A stretch of 64,000 bases of DNA, from positions 1 to 64,000 of the forward strand of contig JAGBKI010000020.1 in NCBI GenBank assembly GCA_017933995.1, written 5' to 3'. Positions 57,006-64,000 of the stretch are shown one piece after another. The stretch is from Bacteroidaceae bacterium (GTDB taxonomy: Bacteria > Bacteroidota > Bacteroidia > Bacteroidales > Bacteroidaceae). The notes beneath the pieces are model-generated. The model made no database searches and had not been told where the DNA came from. It was given only the letters and a program-made list of their open reading frames with translations. A program made the position numbers and the translations under genes. Numbering within the stretch: position 1 is the first letter of the stretch; the number at the start of each line of letters is the position of its first letter.

Positions 57006-60000
57006 TTACTTGCGTCGGAAAAGGTCGCGGAACTTGTTAAAACTGCGTTGGAGCACAATGCCCGCGCCTTGGGTGGTGAGCGAATTTTTCGTAAAATAAC
57101 GGTCGTTGGTCTCATTGTAAGCCTTGAGCCGCAGGCCGCCACCAGGGGTAAGCAGATACTGCACATCGAAATCGCCCACAAAGTTGCCATTCTGCTGCGT
57201 AACGCTATTGCGATAGCCGAAGTTTCCGTTGATGAGCAGTCGATTGCCCAGCAGACGCCCGCCAAACTGGCCGCCAACCTGCGCATCCTCCCAGCCATAA
57301 CTACCCGTGCTCACGTTCGTGCCGAACGACCAGTTGCTCTGCCCCATCGCCGAAGTGATAAACTGGTTTAGCTGGCCGCTGAGTGTGCTGGAGAGGAAGG
57401 AATTCATAGCCGTCTCGGTCTGCGAGCCAGAGGAGGCCGCTGTTGTACTGGCATAGTCATAGGTATAGAAACGCCCAATAGCCAACAGATAAAGTACCTG
57501 ACGGTTCATTTCCTCGTCGGTGGAGATGAGCGAGCGCACCATCTGCTTCACGTCTTGGCTAACGGTGGGCATGTCAAGGTCGAACTGCACTTTGGGATCG
57601 CCCAACTGGCCACTAAAATTCAGCAGGCAGTTCACGCGCACGCCGTTCTGGCTCACGCCGCCTGTCAGATTCAGGTCGGCCAGCGAGGCAGAGGGCACAG
57701 TGTAGACGGCTTGCATGTCCATGATGCCGTCAAAGGGTTTGCCGCCGAAGATGACGCGACCGCCTTGCTGGAAACGGAAATCCTTATGGATGATGTCCTG
57801 TATTGTCATTTTGTACGTCCCGTCCTCGACGGTGTAGGTACCATAGAGATTGAATGTCCCCTTGTTATAATAACTTGCACGGAGCTGTCCGCCACCACGA
57901 ACGGTGATTTTGTCGCCCGTCTTCTCGTCCATGATAACCGTGAGCGGCACGTCGGGGGTCATGTCGAGCGTGAGGTTCATCATCATGTCGCTGGTGGGTG
58001 TTGGTACTTCCTCTTTTGTCTTGCTCTCCTGGCCATCGGCTGCAAGCCGTCCGTCATCAGCGGGACGTATCTGTAGCAGGGAGCTGCCACTGTAGTCGTC
58101 GGGAAGGTCTACATGGTAGATGAAATCCGTCCCAGCCACAGGGCGCACGTCCATATCGCATTGGAGGAATCCCGGACCGCCCTCTATACCGACGGTTCCC
58201 GAAGCGACGGCGTGCGAGGAGAACGTAATATCGGGCGTGCGGGGACGGTCGTAGAGCAGCATACGGTTTAATGCGAATCCGAAGTTGTAGCGAAAATTCG
58301 AGAGGTAGGCGTGTTCAACACGTCCAGCCACAGCGGCTGTTCCACCAAGGCCGTCGCGCGCAGTGCCGCTGCGTATGTCGAAGAGTCCAGGCTGCATCAC
58401 GACGTGTAGGCTGTCCACATCGTATGCGCAGCCCGTCACGGGCAGGTCGCCGCGCACGTCGGCCACGACATCGCCTTCCAATTGCAGTTCTTGGAAAGTG
58501 CCATAGAGACGCGTGTGCCCTGTTGCGCGCCCTGTGATGTCGTGCAGGATTCCGCCGAGATAGCGGCGCAGGAATGACAGATTTGTTCCCTGGCTGGAAA
58601 TGTCAAGGTCGAGCATTTTGGTGTTGGGGCTGATGTCGCCCGAAACCTGCGTGCCGCCGTATGGGGCGTCAAGGATATCAGCATCCAGATGTACCAGCAT
58701 CCGTTGCAAGTCCACGCGCCCTTTTATTCCAGCCCTCCCAAGCCGCCCTTGGTTGATACTGAAATCCCTTATATCGAGACTGGCTTCCACCAAGGGCTTC
58801 TCGTCGGAAAACTTCAGCACAGCGTGTCCGTCACTGATACCCGCGAAATATACGGGGTGGAAATTCAACAGGTCGAAAATGTACTCCAAGTTTACGCCTT
58901 GCAGGTCGGCCATAATGCTGTCGGGACTGCCTTTGGTAAAAGCGCCGTCAAGCGCGATGTGCTGGTCAGCATGTTCAACCAACAGTCGGCTGACGGACAA
59001 CGTGTCTTCACCCCAGATCACGCTGCCGCCACGCACGCTCCACACACTGTCCTTGAAAAAGACTTCCGTCGGCTGCAACACGGTGCGCAACATGCGTCGC
59101 CCAGCATTTTCAACGGGTCTTGTCTGCGCCAGAAGTTCGCCTCTGAAGACACGGCTCTCCGTTTGCCACGAAAGATTGGTGGACAAGATGCGCCCGCCAG
59201 TCTGTATGAGAGCGGCCAAATCGGCCTGTGTCCCGGCCATTGGCGTGGCGGTCTGCACAAGGAGGCTGTATTCGTCGCTCTCACCCTGTAGATAAGCACG
59301 CACATGGTCAAAGCGGTTCGCTTGATAGAACAGACTGTCGGCTCGCAACGTGATGTCTGTACGCCCGCTCGCTGAGCTAAGCGTACCTTCCACATCAAGG
59401 CCAGCCGGTGCCGACAGCGGTATGTGGAGCAGGTCTTTAAAAAGGCGATCATCTCTGAGGTGCGCGCTCAAAGCCCAAGTGTCGGCAGCCTGCTGCAAGT
59501 CGGACGTTTCTGTATGCCAATCGGACGGCACAAGGTCGGGCAGCGCCTGGCAAGCAACGCCCTTTACAGTGTTCAGCAAACGTGTCACATCCAGAGACCC
59601 CTGCACGGCCAAATCCCCGTAAGGGGTTTGCAGCTGTATGTCGTGTCCCTGTTCGGTGGGGGAAAGCGACAAATTCAAGTCGCTCGCGTCAAAATCTGTT
59701 CCCGCGCCTTTCAACACAAGACGAGAAAGGGCTGCCCGCCCCTCCAGGCTGTTCAGCGAAGCGAAGTCAGCCACTTCTACCCGCCCACAGAGGCGCACAC
59801 GCATATCAGCAGGCACATCCAGCCCCCATACAGCAGGTTCTAAGTGCGCTATGTCGCCCTCCCATAGCAGCGAATGGGGCATACCGTTCAAGATTTCGCC
59901 CGTAAGCAGCCCCGTGAGCGTCGCGGCAGGATCAAGGCTATTCAAGCGTAAAGAGAATGCGCGATCATCAACATTTCCCTCCGCCGTGACGCCCGTTATC

Positions 60001-61415
60001 TGCCGCCCGTTCCAAAGCATACGTGCCAATGCCACACGCCCTTCAAAAGCTGTAGGAACTCCCGTATTGAAACGCAATGCTCCGTCGGCCATAGCTGTGA
60101 TGGAAGCAGGCAGCGTGCCGTCGGCAAGCAGTTCCGAGAGACGCAAGTCTGCCACCGATACACTCCCTGCCACCGCCTGGCCGTTCCATCCGCCACGCAG
60201 CGTAGCGCTGCCCAATGTAGTGGAAACACGCCCAGTCATCTTCGCACCAGAACCCTCGCTCCATTCGACAAAGCCGCTGAAGTCTGCCCCGCCAAGCCGC
60301 ACCAAAGGGTCTGGCAAACCTGTCCCGCTCACCTGCTGTAAAGCCGCATCTATAGATGGTACATCCACAGCCAAACGGTCGCTACGAAGTTTCACGGCTT
60401 TCACGCCACCGTCACTCTTGCGATCAATCTGTAAATCGCCATCGAAGGACAAGGCTGGATGGTCGGCGGCTATGTTCACACTGCGCAGCGTGATACGCTG
60501 GGGTGCGATGTCAAACCTCCCGCTCACTACGGCTTGCGTGTGTAGCGAAGCGAACTGCGGCAGTAGTGGGGCGAAGTCGTCTGTGGCTATGCGCGCCGAA
60601 GAAAGTACACCACTTGTCTTCAGCGTGCCGACAATGTCGCGCACGTCATAAGCAATACGTAAATCGTGCTGCGCCAGGCGAGTGTTGGGCAAGCGCAATT
60701 CAAAATCTTTCAGCCGCAGACCGCCCGCATAAAGCCACACCTCTCCCCGCAGGTTTTCCACCACCACTCCGCTCCGCTCCCGAAAGGACAGACTTCGCAC
60801 GTCAGCATGAAACAAACTATCGGTAATGGTCGGCAAGCGCAGCGAGGCCGATAGCCCCGTGACACTCAGCCGTTCCGCAGAGAAGCGTCCCGCCGTGGAC
60901 TTCGGCGCGTCCATCTGCGCATAGTGCACTGCAAAGCGTCGCACCACCAATTGGCTGACAGTAAGGTCGGTCGACCTGCTCTCTACATCGCTTCCCTTGA
61001 AAGCGTCGAGCAGGAACTGGATGTTCATCGCCGTATCTCCACGCAAACGATACAAATGCGCCTCGCCGTCGAGCAAGGCTATGCTACGCAAACGGATACG
61101 TCCGCTCTGTATCAGCGTAAGCAATTCCACGCCACCCTCCAGTATTTCCGACGATAGCATAAGACTGTCAGCACGGTCGTAGACACGCAGGCCGCTGAGG
61201 CGCACATGTCCCGGCAGCCCCACTGTGGCCTCGTCTACCACAACGCGTGCACCAATGAAGTCAGAGAGACGCGCCGATACCTCTGACGCCAAGTAGCGAC
61301 GTCCGGCAGGTGTGTCCAAAAAAACACACAAAGCCGCGTAACCGCATACGAGTGCGCAGATAAGCGTGACGAATATGTAACGTAGGATTCTGATAGCGTC
61401 CGAAAACTTATCCAA
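57006..61415 (-). CDS. TamB-domain protein (translocation/assembly module, AsmA-like)
   Basis: 1469 residues. A single N-terminal transmembrane helix (ILRYIFVTLICALVCGYAAL) anchors a very long periplasmic beta-taco body made of repeated short beta-strands. The C-terminal 350 residues are the TamB (DUF490) domain, with segments such as DKITVRGGGQLRASYY, LNLTGGVSQNGVRVNCLLNF and a final RSFNKFRDLFRRK. TamB-like proteins span the periplasm and help lipid transport or outer-membrane protein insertion. No TamA/BamA-like gene is next to it in the window. It has its own promoter about 140 bases upstream. Confidence 0.9.
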   Translation of the reverse strand: MDKFSDAIRILRYIFVTLICALVCGYAALCVFLDTPAGRRYLASEVSARLSDFIGARVVVDEATVGLPGHVRLSGLRVYDRADSLMLSSEILEGGVELLTLIQSGRIRLRSIALLDGEAHLYRLRGDTAMNIQFLLDAFKGSDVESRSTDLTVSQLVVRRFAVHYAQMDAPKSTAGRFSAERLSVTGLSASLRLPTITDSLFHADVRSLSFRERSGVVVENLRGEVWLYAGGLRLKDFELRLPNTRLAQHDLRIAYDVRDIVGTLKTSGVLSSARIATDDFAPLLPQFASLHTQAVVSGRFDIAPQRITLRSVNIAADHPALSFDGDLQIDRKSDGGVKAVKLRSDRLAVDVPSIDAALQQVSGTGLPDPLVRLGGADFSGFVEWSEGSGAKMTGRVSTTLGSATLRGGWNGQAVAGSVSVADLRLSELLADGTLPASITAMADGALRFNTGVPTAFEGRVALARMLWNGRQITGVTAEGNVDDRAFSLRLNSLDPAATLTGLLTGEILNGMPHSLLWEGDIAHLEPAVWGLDVPADMRVRLCGRVEVADFASLNSLEGRAALSRLVLKGAGTDFDASDLNLSLSPTEQGHDIQLQTPYGDLAVQGSLDVTRLLNTVKGVACQALPDLVPSDWHTETSDLQQAADTWALSAHLRDDRLFKDLLHIPLSAPAGLDVEGTLSSASGRTDITLRADSLFYQANRFDHVRAYLQGESDEYSLLVQTATPMAGTQADLAALIQTGGRILSTNLSWQTESRVFRGELLAQTRPVENAGRRMLRTVLQPTEVFFKDSVWSVRGGSVIWGEDTLSVSRLLVEHADQHIALDGAFTKGSPDSIMADLQGVNLEYIFDLLNFHPVYFAGISDGHAVLKFSDEKPLVEASLDIRDFSINQGRLGRAGIKGRVDLQRMLVHLDADILDAPYGGTQVSGDISPNTKMLDLDISSQGTNLSFLRRYLGGILHDITGRATGHTRLYGTFQELQLEGDVVADVRGDLPVTGCAYDVDSLHVVMQPGLFDIRSGTARDGLGGTAAVAGRVEHAYLSNFRYNFGFALNRMLLYDRPRTPDITFSSHAVASGTVGIEGGPGFLQCDMDVRPVAGTDFIYHVDLPDDYSGSSLLQIRPADDGRLAADGQESKTKEEVPTPTSDMMMNLTLDMTPDVPLTVIMDEKTGDKITVRGGGQLRASYYNKGTFNLYGTYTVEDGTYKMTIQDIIHKDFRFQQGGRVIFGGKPFDGIMDMQAVYTVPSASLADLNLTGGVSQNGVRVNCLLNFSGQLGDPKVQFDLDMPTVSQDVKQMVRSLISTDEEMNRQVLYLLAIGRFYTYDYASTTAASSGSQTETAMNSFLSSTLSGQLNQFITSAMGQSNWSFGTNVSTGSYGWEDAQVGGQFGGRLLGNRLLINGNFGYRNSVTQQNGNFVGDFDVQYLLTPGGGLRLKAYNETNDRYFTKNSLTTQGAGIVLQRSFNKFRDLFRRK

Positions 61416-61551
61416 AGTAGACCCTCCTGAAGTGGGGCTTCACACCTTAGGGAGGCCGAGAAACACGCTGCATCGAACAGGAACGGCAAAAAACATGCAT
61501 CCAGACCTATGATAGGAAGCCCTTTCTCGCATGTCCGATGGAAAATCTGCG

Positions 61552-61559
61552 CAAAAATA
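61552..61559 (-). promoter_or_regulatory. -7 box for the TamB-like gene
   Basis: The minus strand reads TATTTTTG (TAnnTTTG), 137 bases before the start codon. The leader between shows no gene. Confidence 0.55.
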
Positions 61560-61624
61560 CGACTTTTCGAGCGAACAGGATTCACCAGAGGAATTTTCTT
61601 ACGCTTCCACACACACCAAAGCAA

Positions 61625-61656
61625 AAGCCCTGGCGGCAACGTGCCAGCCAGGGCTT
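61625..61656. terminator. Terminator after the sulfatase gene
   Basis: AAGCCCTGGC / GCCAGGGCTT arms (10 bp) around a 12-base loop, 24 bases beyond the minus-strand stop. It is followed on that strand by TTTTGCTTTGG. Confidence 0.65.
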
Positions 61657-61679
61657 GATATATCGGTAAGTGAATCTGT

Positions 61680-63839
61680 TCAAAGCGCCACTTTCATCGT
61701 CCGCTCGCCGTCCTTGACGATGTAGATGCCGCCCAGACGCGAGAGGGAGGTGGGGGCGACGCGCCGCCCGCCCACGGTGTAGAGTTCCACGCGCCGCCCG
61801 CTGCCGCCCAGCACGAACGCGCCGTCCACAACAGCCAGCGAGTCGGCGGGCAGTTCCACGGCGTCAAGCCCCGTGGGGTCGTTAGGCACGGCCACCTCCG
61901 CGTCGGCGAAGGCCACAGCGTAGCGGCAGCCCACGTCGCTCGTGTTCGTGCCGCTGCCCCAGTTGAGGATGTTCCAACTGTTCGACACCTCGCCTTGGTT
62001 CAGCTGCGCCGTGCCGCTGACCACAGCGAAGAGGCAGTTCATGATGCCGTTGGTGGTCAGCGTCCAGCCGGTGGCGGGCTGCGCGGCGGAGGTCTTCATA
62101 CGCGAGGCTGGCGTCGTGGGCGTCTCGGGCAGCAGGTAGGAGCCGTCGGCGCGGTTCACTATGTCGTAGGTGCCGTCGGCGCGCACGGTGAACTTCCATT
62201 GCGAAGCGTCGCCGGCGGGCGCGGTGGGGCCGGTCATATACTGCCCCGCGCCAGTCGACGTGGCGTAGCGCGGGCCGCGCCCCGGTGTGTAGAGGTGGTA
62301 CCAGAAACAAGTGTCGGCACTCGTCATCGGTTGGCGCAGTTCGGCCAATTGGGCAGTCATGCGCCGCGCCATGGCGGGCTGTTTCGTGTATACGTTGGAG
62401 CTTTCATAGCGGCTGGTGGAAATGTTGTAGAGCTGCGGCGAACTGTTGTAGCCCGTCTCGATGCCCGGCCCCCACACGGTAGCGTTGCCGTTCGACGGCT
62501 CGATGTACTTCCAGCGCTTGGTGCGCAGCGACAGCGTGCGATCCTGCGCCATTTCCACCACCCAGTCGCGGCTTGTGGCATCCTCGCCCAGCCACGTCTC
62601 GATGTGGTTCTGGCTGTCGTAGGCCGCGCCCACCGGCACGTCGGCCCCGATGAGGGCGGCCAGCGAGGCGATGTCGTCGATGTGCGAAATGAGTGCGTCG
62701 CTCACCGCGCCTTCCTTGATGCGCGCGGGCCAGCTGACGATGAACGGCACGGCCGTGCCGGCCTCGAAGGCACTGTACTTGCCGCCACGGAAGGGGCCGC
62801 CGGGCTTGTGCGTCCCCACCAGTTCCTCGGCCTGGTCCTGGTAGCCGTCGTCGAGCACGGGGCCGTTGTCGCTCGTCACGATGATGAGCGTGTTGTCGCG
62901 CAGGCCCAGGCTGTCGAGGGCGTCGACGATAGCGCCCACCGTGTAGTCAAACTGCAGGATGACGTCGCCGCGCAGGCCCATCGGGCTTTGGCCACGGAAA
63001 CGGTCGGCGGGATAGCGCGGCACGTGCACGTCGTTCGTGCAGAGGTACATGAAGAACGGCTCGTCGCCGCAGCCCGCGATGAAGTCCACCGACTTGACCA
63101 CGATGGAGTCGGCCAGTATCTCGTCGCGCCACACGGCGCGCCCGCCGCCTTTCATATAGCCGATGCGCCCTATGCCGTTGACGATGCTCTGGTTGTGGCC
63201 GTGGCTTGACTTAAGTTTGGTGAGCAGTTCGGGGTTGGTGGCGCCCGTCGGCTCGCCCTCAAAGTTGCTGACGTATGAGACGTAGAGCGGGTTTTCCGGG
63301 TCGTGGTTGGCCACGCGCCCCTGCTCGATGAAAACGCACGGCACGCGGTCGGCCGTGGCCGCCATCAGGTAGTGGTAGTCGAAGCCGATGTCGCGCGGTG
63401 TCCAGTCCAGCTCGGCGTTCCAGTCCTGCTGTCCGCCCACGCTGCCCAGCCCCAGGTGCCACTTGCCAATGGCCGCCGTGCGGTAGCCCGCGCTGTGGAA
63501 CATGTCGGCCAGGGTGTACTGGTCGGGCTTGATGATCATGCCCTCGTTGCCGGGCGCGATGTCGGTGCCTGGGCGGCGGAAGGCGTACTCGCCCGTCAAC
63601 AGCGAGTAGCGCGAGGGAGTGCTGGTCGAGGCGCAGGCGTGGCAGTCGGTGAAGCGCACGCCGTGGGCGGCCAGACTGTCCACGCGGGGCGTCTCGACGC
63701 GTGTCGCACCGTAGCACGACAGGTCGCCGTAGCCCAGGTCGTCGGCCACGAGCAGGATTACGTTGGGGCGTTCCACGCTTTGCGCCAGTGCCGTGGCGGC
63801 CACGCCGAGGCAAGGCAGGAGGAGGTGTTGGGATTTCAT
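61680..63839 (-). CDS. Secreted sulfatase, serine-type (S1 family)
   Basis: 719 residues with a signal peptide. The alkaline-phosphatase-like core starts RPNVILLVADDLGYGDLSCYG (split around the metal-binding Asp pair). The modification site is STSTPSRYSLLTG: Ser in place of Cys, which in anaerobes is converted to formylglycine by a radical-SAM maturase (not in this window). IGKWHLG and TSDNGPVLDD supply further active-site residues. The last 170 residues form a lectin-like or beta-rich extension ending RVELYTVGGRRV and GGIYIVKDGERTMKV, the same type of tail as in the GH16 protein. It removes sulfate esters from glycans. The substrate is unknown. The next gene upstream is only partly visible. 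Confidence 0.9.
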   Translation of the reverse strand: MKSQHLLLPCLGVAATALAQSVERPNVILLVADDLGYGDLSCYGATRVETPRVDSLAAHGVRFTDCHACASTSTPSRYSLLTGEYAFRRPGTDIAPGNEGMIIKPDQYTLADMFHSAGYRTAAIGKWHLGLGSVGGQQDWNAELDWTPRDIGFDYHYLMAATADRVPCVFIEQGRVANHDPENPLYVSYVSNFEGEPTGATNPELLTKLKSSHGHNQSIVNGIGRIGYMKGGGRAVWRDEILADSIVVKSVDFIAGCGDEPFFMYLCTNDVHVPRYPADRFRGQSPMGLRGDVILQFDYTVGAIVDALDSLGLRDNTLIIVTSDNGPVLDDGYQDQAEELVGTHKPGGPFRGGKYSAFEAGTAVPFIVSWPARIKEGAVSDALISHIDDIASLAALIGADVPVGAAYDSQNHIETWLGEDATSRDWVVEMAQDRTLSLRTKRWKYIEPSNGNATVWGPGIETGYNSSPQLYNISTSRYESSNVYTKQPAMARRMTAQLAELRQPMTSADTCFWYHLYTPGRGPRYATSTGAGQYMTGPTAPAGDASQWKFTVRADGTYDIVNRADGSYLLPETPTTPASRMKTSAAQPATGWTLTTNGIMNCLFAVVSGTAQLNQGEVSNSWNILNWGSGTNTSDVGCRYAVAFADAEVAVPNDPTGLDAVELPADSLAVVDGAFVLGGSGRRVELYTVGGRRVAPTSLSRLGGIYIVKDGERTMKVAL

Positions 63840-63927
63840 CTGTTTATAAGTTTATCAATTTATTAAGTCGTGCTGTGTTGGTTGTCAGCAATTGTAGCAA
63901 TACCTGCGTTCGCCCGTGCTTGTTCTC

Positions 63928-64000
63928 TTAGCGGCTCAAATAGGTGGCCTGCCCGGCGACCTCGTCGTCGTAGATGACGGCGCGCAGCTGGTCGGGACTG
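63928..64000 (-). CDS. C-terminal end of an unidentified gene, cut by the window edge
   Basis: The last 23 codons of a minus-strand frame are visible (ending VIYDDEVAGQATYLSR and TAA at 63928). The length is too short to assign a family. The high-GC codon use fits a real gene, and the position upstream of the sulfatase on the same strand suggests another glycan-related secreted protein. The 88-base gap contains AT-rich TTATAAGTTTATCAATTTATT. Confidence 0.45.
   Translation of the reverse strand, partial: SPDQLRAVIYDDEVAGQATYLSR

Overview
The window looks like a chromosomal segment of a high-GC member of the Bacteroidales, most likely Prevotellaceae-like. The evidence is a fused murF-alr gene, a bifunctional DAHP synthase/chorismate mutase, a long NusB, DUF4738, DUF5606 and PUR (DUF3276) proteins, lipoproteins and secreted glycan-degrading enzymes, and Bacteroidetes-type promoters (-7 box TAnnTTTG) in front of about a dozen genes. 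No rRNA, tRNA, CRISPR array, phage or insertion-sequence transposase was seen. Family calls rest on recognised motifs and gene order, not on database searches.

Layout. 1-1.1 kb: C-terminal part of an MmeI/YeeA-like DNA methyltransferase, ending in palindromic repeats. 1.5-9.5 kb: murF-alr, a DUF4738 lipoprotein, a DNA/RNA nonspecific nuclease lipoprotein, an AddA/RecB-like helicase-nuclease carrying in-frame heptamer repeats, and a LuxR-type regulator. 9.6-20 kb (minus strand): LacZ-type beta-galactosidase, peptide deformylase, RuvX, SerS, and an isolated Wza/Wzc-like polysaccharide export pair. 20-24.2 kb (minus strand): the phenylalanine/tyrosine operon pheA - aminotransferase - DAHP synthase/chorismate mutase - tyrA, preceded by a terminator/antiterminator leader. 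24.5-31 kb: an ECF sigma factor, a putative anti-sigma protein, a secreted protein of unknown function, a TonB-receptor-like outer-membrane protein and another secreted unknown. 31.4-37.1 kb: GH29 fucosidase and a large GH16 protein. 37.4-38.5 kb: an orphan HsdS. 39-44.5 kb: malic enzyme, ZIP transporter, flavodoxin, HerA-like ATPase. 44.6-48.2 kb: an AT-rich island with an ABC-type ATPase plus a small putative nuclease, and an unknown secreted protein. 49-56.6 kb: Dabb protein, lytic transglycosylase, PagL-like deacylase, PUR protein, then the nusB-yajC-ybbR-coaE-DUF5606 block and a HAD phosphatase. 57-64 kb: a TamB-like protein, a serine-type sulfatase and the end of an unidentified gene.

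Functionally, LacZ, GH29, GH16 and the sulfatase fit a life on complex, possibly host-derived glycans. The rest is cell-wall synthesis, amino-acid synthesis and envelope biogenesis.

The intergenic space is unusually rich in structured repeats. I count at least seven families: (A) 240-bp nested-hairpin units, (B) 195-bp nested palindromes, (C) AT-rich 21/22-mer arrays, one with 27-bp perfect terminal inverted repeats, (D) 195-bp MITE-like units with TTAACCCAAATCGGTCATTAG ends, (F) 31-bp GC-rich palindromes, (I) a 67-bp element near promoters, and low-complexity inverted pairs that bracket short intergenic cores. Several repeats have entered coding sequences. The strongest candidates for something undescribed are the ATPase/small-nuclease pair at 44.7-46.4 kb, the pheA leader attenuator, and the repeat families.
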